Shown piece by piece: positions 45,626 through 60,222 of a DNA stretch of 64,000 nucleotides. A program made the position numbers and the translations under genes. The stretch comes from Leucogyrophana mollusca (lineage: Eukaryota > Basidiomycota > Agaricomycetes > Boletales): the NCBI GenBank assembly GCA_021014945.1, contig MU266408.1:47009-111008 (forward strand). Reading direction: 5' to 3'. The notes beneath the pieces were generated by a model. That model did not search any database and was not told where the DNA came from. It saw nothing but the letters and a program-made list of their open reading frames with translations. Position 1 is the stretch's first letter. Each line of letters starts with the position of its first letter.

Positions 45626-47879
45626 ATGTCTACAGACGCCATACTTACACAGATTCTAGCACAATTGAACGCTCTGCAGGTTTCGCAGCAGACATTGCAA
45701 GCGAAAGTAAGTATTTGGGATACTCCGATGATCGCGAGCCCAGATCCATTACTTTCCAGGTCGATGCTATCTCAATCTCGACCCCAAGTAGTCCGCCACG
45801 CAACGGCGTACCTATTCCGGGCCGTCTAGATTCACCATCGTCGCAAAGCATGTTGTTATCCCCGTCCTCGGTAGGCAAACTCCAGCTCGCTTCATCAACA
45901 CCTCCTCAGGGCGGAGCTGGCGAACATAAAGATTTGTCCAGTGGCGGAGAACGGGAAAAGAATCTCTATCCTGGTAGAGTGTTGCTCACGAGTAAGTTGC
46001 TTTCCTTCTAAACCTGAAGGGAGATCGGTGATGATCCGATGGATCTTTGTTGCCCGATGGGCGTTATGTCTAAAAATCTGCTCAAACACAACCTGCTGTG
46101 TCCGTTTACATGCTCACGGAAAGCCTGTTTTACTGAGCACCACCGTTTTGCGCTTGGTTGGAGGCTGCTTTTTTTATTGTGGCGAACCCTGGTCGAAAGC
46201 CTCTGTAGTCCATTTCTACTTTTCTAATTCACGCTTGTGGTATCGCGGGTTAATCATGCTGCTTTTTAGCCTATCCTGATCAGCACGGAATCCATCCGTT
46301 TGCTTTGCATTGGGGAGCAGCCGATCCCTCCGTTCGTGGACCAGTTGTGTGTTCGCGTTTGCCGTCCTCGATCAAGCAACGCAATGCCCTCGGGGCACAC
46401 TCTGGATCATACTCTATCTACCGCGCCCTAGCCATCGCTATGGGCACCCTGTCTCCGTCACACAAGCCGGACTACTCGAAGACCGAGCCTCCTTTGTCCA
46501 TCCCACAGCAGCCCGCATGGTCGGACCCGAAGAAGATCGTCTCTTTTGATCCTTGGGGACACCTCGTGCCACAGGTTTTCCGGAAAGAGATCGAAGAGCT
46601 CGGATTGGACGTTCGCCCAAGCATTGCGGTCACCCGAGCGCACATCAAGCTAAGCGAGATCGACGAGTCGGCGAGGAAAGGCGACATTGAGGTTGATGGG
46701 AAAGTCGTCCTTCCAACGCGCCCACTTCGCAATGCCGACGGCAGTGAAAGCGATGCGTACCCAGGAGTTGAAATTAACGTCAGCAAGGCCGCAGTTGAGC
46801 CAGTATGGTATTTGCCAGGTGTTGCGGAGCGCTTTGGGATGTTAGTATTGATTCACATCTTCACTTGTGGGGCAAATCTCATGTTCTTTGACACAGTTCG
46901 GAAAGCCTTCTCCGACGAGCATTGTTCGAAGATACTGGCGGAATGTACCCAGAACTCATCACTCGTCCCGATATCAAAGTATTCCTTCCGCCGATTGGCA
47001 ATTTGACGGTATACATCTGTGAGCAACATCTTCCTCTGCAGATGAACTTTGTTAAATGCTGATGGCTGGGTCAAGTCGGCAATCCGGCTTTCATGTCCGA
47101 TGAATCCAAGGAACTGACTCTCCGTGTCCACGACGAATGTATGCGCACCCGAATTTTGATTTCTCCCGTCTAATGCTTATGCCAACAGGCAATGGTTCCG
47201 ACGTGTTTGGTTCCGATATCTGCACATGCAAGCCTTATTTGGTTTTCGCAATTGAGGAATGCGTTCGATGCGCCCAGCGGGGCGGTGTTGGCGTCGTTGT
47301 CTACTTCCGGAAAGAAGGCCGTGCTCTCGGAGAGGTCACGAAGTACGCTATTGTTACATTGTGTTCTCGTCCATCACTTACAAGTGCGCTACTTAGGTAC
47401 CTGGTGTACAACCTCCGAAAACGCGGTGGAGACACCGCTGACAAGTATTTCAAGTCAACGGAGCTCATTGCCGGCGTCAAGGACATGCGGTTCCAAGCGC
47501 TGATGCCCGACGTCCTGCATTGGCTTGGGATCACAAAGATTGACAACATGGTTTCGATGAGTGATATGTGCGCCCTTACCTCCTTTTCCCGATGAGCGTG
47601 GATAATTGACATAGCGGCCCATAGGAAATACAACGCCATTGTGGAATCCGGCATTCCGATCCTCAAGCGATATGATATCCCAGGTATGATCATGTATGTC
47701 TCGTCGACATCGAATCATTGTTAAAGAGACTTTATGACGCAGAGCATCTCATTCCCCCCGATTCCCGCGTTGAGATTGACGCCAAGATCGCCGCCGGCTA
47801 TTTCACCAGTGGAAAGCAAGTAACAGAAGCCGACCTGATTAAGACTGTAGGCAGGACCTGGGAGGAAACGGAGCATTGA
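45626..47879 (+). CDS. urc1: Uracil catabolism protein 1 (GTP cyclohydrolase II-like)
   Basis: Belongs to the URC pathway for use of uracil as nitrogen source; the protein is related to GTP cyclohydrolase II but is not the riboflavin enzyme. Exons: 45626-45706, 45760-45991, 46270-46840, 46897-47018, 47076-47138, 47189-47342, 47397-47567, 47625-47683 and 47743-47879, in phase, 529 aa. Landmarks: RNALGAHSGSYSIYRALA, LPPIGNLTVYIFGNPAF, and the zinc site C-x10-C-x-C (Cys357, Cys368, Cys370; ECNGSDVFGSDICTC), followed by VVVYFRKEGRALGEV. The 278-base second intron is long for this window. It is convergent with the Dicer gene, with stop codons about 160 bases apart. Choice of URC1 over riboflavin RIB1 rests on the long N-terminal part. 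Confidence 0.92.
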
Positions 47880-48038
47880 TCGTAGGAAGTGATAGGTTTG
47901 CATCACATCATGGATGTGGGTGGCCTGCGCGGTTCTGGTGTGCTTCTAGTACGTGGAAGATGTAAAAATGTGTTGTACATTAACCATTTACATTACCGTT
48001 GTAACGTGTGAAAACAAGATAGTCATTTTCGTGAAGTT

Positions 48039-51000
48039 TTATGCATCCTCAATACCATCGGTATCTCTTACATTCCAGGCTACAATCGCCTTCTCCGCAG
48101 CTGCGAACTTTGCCTGCTCCTGACTGGCGCGACCACGCTTCTCTGCCTCGGCCTGAATAGTTTCTTTTCCTTCAACCACCACCGAGCATATCACATTCCC
48201 TTTTTCCTTTTCTATGTGATATTCAATCGTCTTTTGCGCTCTCGCCGCCCATATGGAAAGGCGGGAGACCGGATGCAGAACGTCGACTTCGTCGTGGACA
48301 ATACGTTCCAGGCAGGGCAGAACCCCTAACGTCTTGAGCATGCCTCTGACTGCGTCCAAGTTACCCCCCGAGTCCAAATACACGGCTCCCAAAAGGCTCT
48401 CGATTATGTCGCTGAACAACTTGGGCGCCTGGAGGCGTGTAAGGGCTGCCCATGGGAAGATGCTTCCATGTTGCAACCCCTCCTCGATCTCAGCTCTGAC
48501 ATTACGAAAGCGGGCGAACGTTGCCTTCTGTTCCTCGAGGATAATATGGCTGGAGTGTAACAAGCACTGCCATAGATATATGTGCTGTGTGTCTGCCCTC
48601 ATGACGATTGAACCTCTCTTTCCCGGTCCAGGCATGCTGGCGTCGACCTCCAGCGAGCATCGCAGGCAGATATAGGCCAGGAAATGAGTGTTGACAACGG
48701 CGGATTTGCGTATGTGGATCTGGCCCGGGCTGAACTCTTTAGCAGAGTAGCGATACAGGTAGTCAGTAACTACCATGTCGAGTAGAGAGTCGCCGAGGAA
48801 TTCCATGCGTTCGTATGATACCGTGCGGAGGTCGAACTGGTAGCTCGCGTGTGTAAGGGCTTCCACTAGGAGCAGTTTGCGAGAAAACTCGTATCCTAGC
48901 ATACGTTCCACGTCCGTGATTTGAGTGGGGATGTCATCGGTGTTCTCGACCCTGGAAAGCACGGTATCAACGCAACTGGATAGCGTTTGCCAAGTAAGAC
49001 CCAGTCCAAATAACTTGGCACACCCGATACCAAGGTCGAACCCTCCATGAACGTATGCAGCTCCGATCAATGCTTCCACCACGTCGGCCAGCATCTTTGT
49101 GGAAAGCTCCTCGATTTCCTTACGGCTCTTTCTGCCGTCGATAGGTTCGTCTTGGGCTTCGTCCTCGACCGCAATTGAATCCTCATTCACGTGGAGAAGG
49201 CGCTTTGGTTTGAATCTCCTTGGTGAAAATCTATCTCGGATGATCCATTGATACAAAGACTTCGCAAGTGCTTCTTTGGCTAGACGCGCGTTCGAGACGG
49301 CGTGATCCTTGCGCTTGGTGAGGTACCCTTCGTGCCATAGCGGGTAAGCAGCCAGTAGCTCCATGGCTACAATGAATTTCAGGACTGCGTCACCGAGAGA
49401 TTCCAAGCGCTGGTAATGAGTCTGATCTTGGGCAACAGGGGCCGTGATTGCCTCTGTCAACAGCGAGAAGGGAACGGAGCGTAAGGCTGTATTGGCAAGC
49501 AGGTTGCTGCGGAGGGAATGCACGGTCATGGTTACAGATAAATGCCGTATGATGGACGGAAGCAACGCTGAGTGCTCGCACTCGGCTGCGGAAAGAAGGT
49601 CGATGCTGGAGTGTTGTGGGAGTAGTAACACCCGCTTGACTGTTGTGGCAGTTGAGTGGGGTGGGAGAGGTAGTAAGAAATTGGTTCTGCTAGGTAGCGG
49701 CTCCACCACGAGCAGGGGGTAGGTGATCTGGATATCGGTCAACCGAGAATACTTGGCACGTAGTTCTCCCTCCTCCTCTGTGGAAACCTGATCGATTTTC
49801 CAGGAGACGAAACGATAGATTCGACCGTAGGGACGACCATCACGGACCCAGGTAACATCATTCGGGAACGAAAACGCATTTCCGAAAGCCTCTGCATTGG
49901 CAAAAGCATTTTCGCTACTTGCGTCGCCGCCGAGTGACTCCTTGAGCCAAGCTCGCCGGGATTCCCATAACGCATTGTCCACGTCACCAATGGTTTCAAA
50001 CATGTAAGCGAAGTCGACATCATCCCACGACATCCGTGAGCCGTATAAGCTCCAAAAGAGTCTCCGAGTGGAATGTTGAGCAGCTAGAACGGCTGTGGGC
50101 GACAGATCAACCGCACCCAGTGAGTTCACATCCACCTTCATATTACCTCTTAGCCGATGATAGAGAGTTGGCGTTTCCTCTCTTTCTAGCCGAGCAGGCT
50201 CAACCCGCGTAAACATCCGAAGGGCTGGAAGTCCCTCTATCGATAGTTGGGTGGCCCACCATCTGGCGTGTCCTTCCTTTGGAAGCCAAGGGTCCATCTG
50301 ACTCGCAACGGATGCCGTGCCCGATCTCTTTTCCACATCCTTGAGTAAAGCCTTCACCTCTTCCTCCAAATCGGGTTCTACAACGCTGGTCAATGGCAAC
50401 AGGTGGTCATTAAGCAGGCCAGCGTCATAGAGTGCCAAGTAGGCTTTGAAAGCGGCGTGCTGGTGAGCCGAGCGTTTCGAGCGATATTCTCGTGCCACAG
50501 TAAAAACGCGAAGTTCCGGGGGTAGTAGCCTCGGTAACGTCACTGTGCATCCAAATGGACCAGGGTAAGGTGGCGGAGCCGGTGCGCGAGGGTCAAGAGA
50601 ATGCCATCCTACTGGTAGCTCCTGCGGTTCAATGTCGTAAATGGGGAGATGGCCGCCATGACGTGCATTTGGAAGGACCGAGCAAAAGTGGTTGAGATGC
50701 GGCACGGACGACTGGAGGGTAAGAAGGGCACTACGACAATATCAATTGAGTGTTCCCAGATCCTGGCGGACATAACGCACCCAGTAGCATCCACTCGAAA
50801 TTCGACGTCTGAATCCTCGTCCATGGCTGGATTGTACATGTCGACGCCCACTTCATTCCCGACGAGCCTTTGGTCATTGTGATACAAATCCATCATCTGC
50901 TTTTCCAACTGTTCAAACTGGAGGATACGAGCACTGTCGATGCCTCCAGCTTCAAACATAAGGACGAACGAGCTTCTTTTACGCCGAGCACGCCCTCTGC

Positions 51001-52672
51001 TCTGTGCCCAGCTCGCCATATTGTTCGGAACATCCCAGCGTATGACGTTCCCACATGCTTGGATATCGAGGCCTTCCTCCGCAACAGCAGTGGCAACGAT
51101 TAGATTCTTCTCTCCGGATCTGAAGTCCCCCAGCGTATCGGATTGTGGCTGCCTCAACAGCTTTCGAGTGATGTCCAGAAGGCTGGTACGGTATGAGCCT
51201 TCGGAACTTCCAATGAGGCCACCCACCCTAAAGTGCTGAGCAGTACGTGGGTGGTAGGTCAGGATTTCGGCCAGGGCTAGCACGGCATCACGGCGGGTAA
51301 CAAATACTAGGCCGCTGTAAGGCTCGTCGAATGATTCTGCCCTCGCCTTCTCTTCCTCTAAAGTCTTGATAAGCACGCGCGCCTTATCGGATATCCCGGC
51401 TTCTATGTCAGCGCCCTCGTACGAGACGGGAGTGATTTCAATTCTTGAAAGGTTATCTCGGAGATAGGTCTTCTCCTTCAGCTGCCACGACGTAGTGATG
51501 TTGTCATATGGACTGGCACCGTCCATAGCTTGAGCGATGACGCGTTCGATATACCAGTCCGCAGCCCAACGACCGAGGTCGAAATAGATATCGGAAGCTG
51601 TGTTGACGAGGTCTTTAAACCCTTTATGAGTATACGTATTGTTCTTCTGAATTGTTTTTGAAAGCTTTTGATCGATGCGGAGATGATCTGGACCAGGAAG
51701 GGATTTTGCTAGCTGGGATCGCAAAGAAATCACGTAGGGGTCCTCTTCGATGTTCATACTTGCAAGAACTGCTTTAAGTGCTTCTAGATTGAGAGAAGTC
51801 GTCTTCGAGCCATAATATGGTGGAGGAGCGTAGAGGACATGTCTGAACAAGGGCCTATGGACAAATGTCGACAATTCGCCCCGGTGGTTTCGAGGACTGC
51901 GGATAACGCTATCGAGATTAGCTTCGAGTGTTCTGCGGACGGGTGATATTTAGTGGAACAGTATAAAACGCATGCACCGCTGCAAACATACTGAAATGCG
52001 AGCGCGGCATTGCCACCAAAAATTGGGCTCGCGGTCAGGCCTAGAATCATAGGGCGCTCAACGCGGAACTCTTGCTTCTGGAGACCGCGGTTGCTCGCCG
52101 AGGGATGACGGGGTGGCACTTTGAAGTAGAAGTCTGCCATGATTCGATTCATCGGATCGTTTGCAACTGCATGATGGGCTTCGTCGAATACTAATAATCC
52201 AATGTCTTGCCCGAGGTTGATGTAGCCATGGCTAAGGGCGTCGAGAAGAACTTGTGGAGTGGTTACTATGATCCGATGTTTTTGCAGGACACCTTTCCAA
52301 AGTGCAATATCCTTCCACTGTTTCGGCTCTAGAGCACCGTAAATCAGACCGACAGATACCGGTAAATCCTGAGATATCACGTCGCGCTGCTGTTCACAGA
52401 GCGCCACAGTTGGTGCTAGAAACCAGGAGACCTGCATGAAAGGTCCATTACTAGTCTCGATACGAGGGTGAACGGGCAGCCACCTTGCGGGGCTCGCGTT
52501 CCGCCTCGATTTTCATCCTCAGAACGGCGATGCGAGTTTTTCCCGAGCCAGTGTCTTGCGCAATGATGATATTTTCCAACAAGCTGGCATTGAGCATTTC
52601 TTGTTGGTATTCACGAGTCGTTGTCGACGTCAACGAAGATGTCGTCGATCCATCTTCTGTAAGGCCTTCCAT
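48039..52672 (-). CDS. dcl: Dicer-like ribonuclease III
   Basis: Cuts double-stranded RNA into small RNAs for RNA silencing of viruses, transposons and repeats. Exons 52672-52484, 52431-51992, 51932-50781 and 50730-48039 give 1490 aa. Order: DExH helicase with DTGSGKT (40-46), DEAH (146-149) and LGLTASP; helicase C with [12 protein letters not shown] and SRGRARRK; a DUF283-like dimerisation part (from about 594); RNase IIIa near residue 1037 ([12 protein letters not shown], later [11 protein letters not shown]); RNase IIIb near 1235 ([12 protein letters not shown], later [11 protein letters not shown]). The acidic catalytic residues of both RNase III domains are present. A short C-terminal dsRNA-binding-like end follows. 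No clear PAZ domain is seen, as in many fungal Dicers. The last exon of 2.7 kb is far longer than usual here. Divergent from the K+ channel gene. Confidence 0.95.
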
Positions 52673-53528
52673 ACTTCAGGTGCAGCGGGTTACTGTAAGT
52701 GCCTTCCGATCAGCGCCCGCTTAGGTAGTTCGCTGGGAGGAAAATGGTGAAGCTGAGCCACCTCAATTCTTGATGTATTGAAACGCCACACCATAAGCCA
52801 CAACTGAGAGGCACTAGTAGCAAGACAACGAAGCCCCATACACGACAGAGACTTTGCCAGTAACTCGAAGAGCAGTAATCCGACTCACCGAGATCCAAAG
52901 CAGAGTGGGTGATCAAGAGATAGCAGCGTGTGGACGCTTGGCTCCGATTCAGGCCGTTTTAACCACTTCTGGCGCTAAGATGCCAAATTTCATTCGTCAA
53001 AAGACTGTTAATGTACGATCCGCGCTTCCTGTGCAGACAACAAGCGCCTGATGATGTTATTTTGAGGTCGACTTCGTCGAACCTAGCCCACACCACGTAC
53101 GGGCAAGTTCCTATGCGGTGAAAGGGTATTTTTCTGGGAGATAAAGGTGCTCGTCAGTATTTACTGGTGCTGCAAACCTCTCGGAAGGAGATTCTTGCTC
53201 ATAGGAGTGGCCAGTAGAACTACACAATGACGCCAACCGTCGGTCCCAGCATGAGAGACGCCGCAAGAAATACACGGTGAGAATTCTATTCCAAATCGAG
53301 ACGCGACGCGCCTTCGGCAACAGGAGCCGTGCACCCGGGCCCTGCGCTGCGACTGGCATCACTCTCTGCTCCTCGCTCAATGCATAAGCTGAAAACTCGC
53401 TCTTAATTCATTTGTGAGGAATCATCGCTCTTTCAGCTCGTTTTTTTGAGACGCTTCAACTGTGGATAGCGGCGCCTCTATTTGCTCCAGAACCCGGACA
53501 ATATCCAGGAAACCACGTCTCGTCGTCT
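52673..53528. promoter_or_regulatory. Divergent promoter region, Dicer / K+ channel
   Basis: About 850 bases between two divergent start codons. No coding sequence supported and no motif I can name. Confidence 0.5.
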
Positions 53529-55187
53529 ATGTCTCAGCCAATACCTCTCACTAGGCTGAGAACACCCGCCGCGGCGCGATTCCTGACGGAAGATAATCGA
53601 CCTTCGTCTCCCCACGATGTTGACGAGGTATTCCCGAATTCAACTTCCTTCGACGAACCTCCGGATCCCATTGCATCGCCCTGGAAGCGACATATCTTCG
53701 ATTTGCTCGAACGACCTACGTCGTCTTCGTCTGCCTTTCTCCTCCATTTTGCCTCGACATCACTCATCGTGTTCTCTGCCGTGGTGACAATTCTGGAGAC
53801 GGTTCCCAGTTTTCACTCAATTTCACCGCGCGTCTGGTTTGGGCTTGAGACTACGCTCGTCCTGCTGTTTACAGTAGAGTACAGTGCTCGTTGCTTCGCA
53901 TGGAGCTCATCGTGGATAAGTCTTGCCAAGTGGATATTTTGTGCGTGATCAATGTTGTCTCGTTTCTCCGTCCTCAGCTTATTTTTGTCAGCATTTTATG
54001 GGGTTATCGACATGCTAGCAATTCTACCGTATTACATTGAAATTATGTTACATCAAGATACTGTGTGTCGCCTCTTTTCTCAATGTGAACCCCGCTCAAT
54101 GTTATTACAGTCTGTTCTTTTCCGATTCTCAATTCTTCGGATGTTTCGATTACTGCGGGTGTTCAGGCCGTTCCGTTATAACAGTACCATACTTCTGTAT
54201 GGATGACCCGTTCTTCTGTTCAATTACGCATGCTGACGGTGTCATAGTACTATTGAGGTCATGTATCTTGCTATCAGGAGATCTCACCACGCACTTCTTG
54301 CATTAAGTTTCTTCATAGCCATGATGTTGGTTGTGTTCAGTACACTGCTGTGAGTTGTTTCGACTGTTTTGGTGGTTGTATTATTGATTCGTTACTGTAG
54401 TTATTTCGCCGAGCGAGGAACATGGGACGACACCTTAGAAACGTTCATAAACGCCGACGGAGACCCTTCTCAATTTCCTGTAAGTCTCCTCAAAGGCAAG
54501 GAAAACTTGCACTCATCATTCTCTGCAGTCCATACCAGCGGCTGCTTGGTGGGTAGTATCGACTTTACCTTAACTTCTACTAATGCAAACGCGCAAATGC
54601 AAGGTTTGTGCTCGTCAGTAAGTCGAGTCATTCAGTTATTTCGCTTCATTTGTTTATGAACTTTGTGACCCATCAGCCATAACCACGGTCGGATACGGTG
54701 AAATCACTCCGCGGTCCTTCTTGGGCAGGCTGATAACCGTACCGCTTCTCGCCTTTGGTCTGTTACTTATTGCACTGCCGAGTTTCGTCCTTGGAAGGGA
54801 GTTTAGCATAGTCTGGGAGCAAATGACAGGCGATCACGTTGAGTCCACTTCCTTTGCCCTATCACGCATTACTGATCGAACCCCCACTCTTCACTTTGTC
54901 CCGTGCACCTTATCCAGGGAGAGCAGCTTGAGTTAGAAACCCCAACCACACCTTTCTCCGGCCGTCGTCAGCGATTAGAACCCCGTCCCGATACCCTACG
55001 TGACCTCTCGAATCGTAAACTGGCGCAAAACCAGACAGAACTTAGCCATCAGATCTCTGAGCTACGTGTAGCGATGGAGATGCAGGGAGAGATGATCAAG
55101 GATCTTTTGGGGTTGCTAGATGGGAAGGCGCGGGGAAAGCGGAGGGAATCGGTCAGTTTGGTGGTGGCGCGAAATTCGTTTAGCTAA
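53529..55187 (+). CDS. Voltage-gated potassium channel (Kv type)
   Basis: Plasma-membrane K+ channel with six helices and a pore loop. Exons: 53529-53940, 53992-54062, 54111-54196, 54248-54349, 54401-54479, 54529-54548, 54604-54617, 54677-54837 and 54918-55187; all phases fit, 404 aa. S4 (LRMFRLLRVFRPFR) has Arg at 171, 174, 177, 180 and 183, every third residue, as a voltage sensor needs. The pore reads SIPAAAWFVLVT then ITTVGYGEITP, with the selectivity filter TVGYG at 265-269. The pore helix and filter come from three exons, two of which are only 20 and 14 bases. The tail has a predicted coiled coil (ISELRVAMEMQGEMIKDLL), probably for tetramer assembly. Naive reading of the pore region shows stops; the 14-base exon resolves this. 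Confidence 0.92.
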
Positions 55188-55814
55188 CGTTTACTGAGCC
55201 TGACGGTTGCTGGATCATTTGTTGTCTTATGGCAGGGCTATACAGGTTTAATAACGAGATGGTGCAGGGACTGGAAACGGGCACCCGAACCTCTTCCAAA
55301 ACATGTCCCGAAGAAGGCGCCCAAGTGACAGTGACATAAGCAGGCGGGATAGCAAACATAACCAAATATTGTCGGCTCTCTCACCATCGTCCACAACGAC
55401 AAGTTCAGAGGGCCTGTCGTCGTTGTCAACGTCGACCAGTTTTTCAAGCAAACGACCATAAGAGGTAACTCTCGGCTGTGTTCTCCGGGCAAACTCTGGC
55501 AGTCCAAACTCCACCAAAAATCTTGGACGTTATTCCTGGAACATCTTCTACTCGTGTTCGGAAGTCCGAAGGGAGGTAAGGGTCATATGTCGGCCACGGG
55601 GAGGCAGCACCTCAGGCTTCTCTATCTAGCTCCACAGCGATGCGGCGGTCCGTGCTGATCACGAGTGTCATCGATCGATGAATAGCACAAAGATTTGTCT
55701 TCTCCATCTCTCACGAAATGCAAGATTGTCCGAGTTTACGTCCTTGCGTGCAGCACATATAAGAATCTGGTTTCTGTGGTGCATTACCTTCAAGTGGTGC
55801 ATCGATTTCTCATC
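55188..55814. other. Spacer and GH1 promoter
   Basis: A minus-strand ORF at 55248-55517 contains LVDVDNDDRPSELVVVDDG but no gene could be built around it. Nothing else recognised. Confidence 0.4.
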
Positions 55815-58551
<2,737 letters not shown>

Positions 58552-58992
58552 AGGAAGCACGTCACTCAGTACAGGAGAAGCGAGGCTTGCTGGAGGTATT
58601 TGGAGGACGCAATCCCCAGCGCTTATTCTTCCCGTCTTCCAGGAGTCGTGCCTTTATCTCTTCAATTGAAATTCCTTCGTGGCGACGTTATCCGACGTCG
58701 CGCCCATCCATCGTATGTTCCACCAACGTAAAGTCAGCAGTCATTGCAGGCGTGATTACAAACGCACTGTCATGGGGTCACGATTCTCTTGCTGAAAGCG
58801 CTGATATTGACTGTCCGCACACGTTTTGATGCAACACTGATGCTGTAATCAGATCGATAAGCTCCATCATGGCAGGTGCTGACTGAACGCTGAGCGCTGA
58901 GCCCTTTATCAGCCCTCCACATGACTATGATCCACCTGTAACGTACATATAACGTGCACATACCCACAGCGAAGGCTGCAACAGGCTGCAAC
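58552..58992. other. Spacer and promoter of the glutathione transferase gene
   Basis: About 440 bases with no gene or motif I recognise. Confidence 0.45.
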
Positions 58993-59805
58993 ATGCAACC
59001 CCTCACATTGTACGATATCCCAAGCAAGCTTCCGGGAAACATCTGGACGCCTAACCCTGCGAAACCGAGGTGAGGGCTGCGTACCAGTATATCGCAGACC
59101 AAGCCCCCCTGACAACTGGCTGAACAATGTTTCCGCAGATTTGTCTTGAGCTATAAAGGTCTCCCATTCGAGACCGCCTGGGTCGAATACCCGGACATCG
59201 CGGGAGCACTAAAGGAAATTGGCGCGGAGCCTTCAAAGAATGCAGATGGGAGCGCCTTATACACCGTTCCTGTCCTGAAAGATCCCAACACGGGAGCCAT
59301 CATAACTGATTCATTCGCGATCGTGGAGTACCTCGAGAAGACATACCCCACAAAACCGGTCCTTCCATACAATTCGAAAGTTCTGATCCGCACTTTTGAA
59401 CCCACGTTCGTGGCTTGCACTCAAGTCTCCGTTAGGCTGATCGTGTTCCGGACGGCGGAGATACTAAACGCACGGAGCGCGGAGTACTTCATCCGGACAC
59501 GCTCGAAGAATTTTGGCATCGCCGACTGGGAGGAGATGTCGCCTGTGGGGGAGAAGCGCGATGCTGACTGGGCGAACTTGAAGAAAGGCCTCGATACGGT
59601 GAGCGGGTGGTATGAGAAGAGCGAGGGGAAGTGGATCATGGGGGACACGTTCTCGTATGCTGATATCATCGTCGCGTGCCGGATACTATGGTTCAAGCGT
59701 GTACTGAAAGAGGAAGAGTGGAAGGAAGTTAGTTCGTGGAATAATGGGAGGTGGGCAAACGTGCTGGTGGATGTTGAGAAGGAGTGTAACCTGGCGCAGT
59801 ACTAG
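58993..59805 (+). CDS. Etherase-related fungal glutathione transferase
   Basis: Conjugates or reduces substrates with glutathione; related basidiomycete enzymes are thought to act on aromatic compounds from wood. Exons 58993-59069 and 59139-59805 join in phase and give 247 aa. The start LTLYDIPSKLPGNIWTPNPAK, cut by the intron before FVLSYKGLPFETAWVEYPDI, is typical of this GST class. The thioredoxin-like fold has YTVPVLKDP with cis-Pro and DSFAIVEYLE for glutathione contact. The C-terminal helical domain follows with WEEMSPVGEKRDADW and GDTFSYADIIVA. No signal peptide, so cytosolic. Class name (GTE-like) is by resemblance. Confidence 0.9.
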
Positions 59806-60222
59806 TTCTGGTCACCACTTGTGTTTGTAGGAATAAGTCCATCTGGAGATTTGTCCGACTCCTGACCAGCTCGGGGCAGGTCGGGCAACCATTGTGAATA
59901 CCTCTGGGTGAGTGATTTGTGATGCGACACAAACATTCGCCTGAGATGGATGCATGAAGATGCTTTCGATTGGACGGTCGCGGTGTTTGCCATTCTGCCA
60001 GTTTGTGGCAGGTGTACTAGCCAGTGCTGTAGCAATCGCGCCAAAACGATTTATTGCTCTACATGCTGAGCGACATTCAAGACAACACCAAGAGGGAGGG
60101 GTCAAACAACAGAGAGTGATCAGAGATAGCGCCAGGCTAGTGCGCAATAATATAAAGTGAGGAATCCACCCAGCACGTAGTCTGCGAAATGAAGATGAAA
60201 TAGAGTTGGCGTGAGGCGGAAA
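59806..60222. other. Convergent spacer
   Basis: Holds the 3' ends of the GST and DUF6533-type genes. No gene seen. Confidence 0.5.

Noticed and set aside
45626..47879. Riboflavin GTP cyclohydrolase II (RIB1)
   Set aside because: The zinc motif is shared, but the long N-terminal region with RNALGAHSGSYSIYRALA and the total length fit URC1.
54529..54676. K+ channel as a pseudogene, because joining SIPAAAWW to ITTVGYG shifts the frame
   Set aside because: Using the donor after GCT TG and a 14-base exon at 54604-54617 restores the frame and the standard pore sequence.
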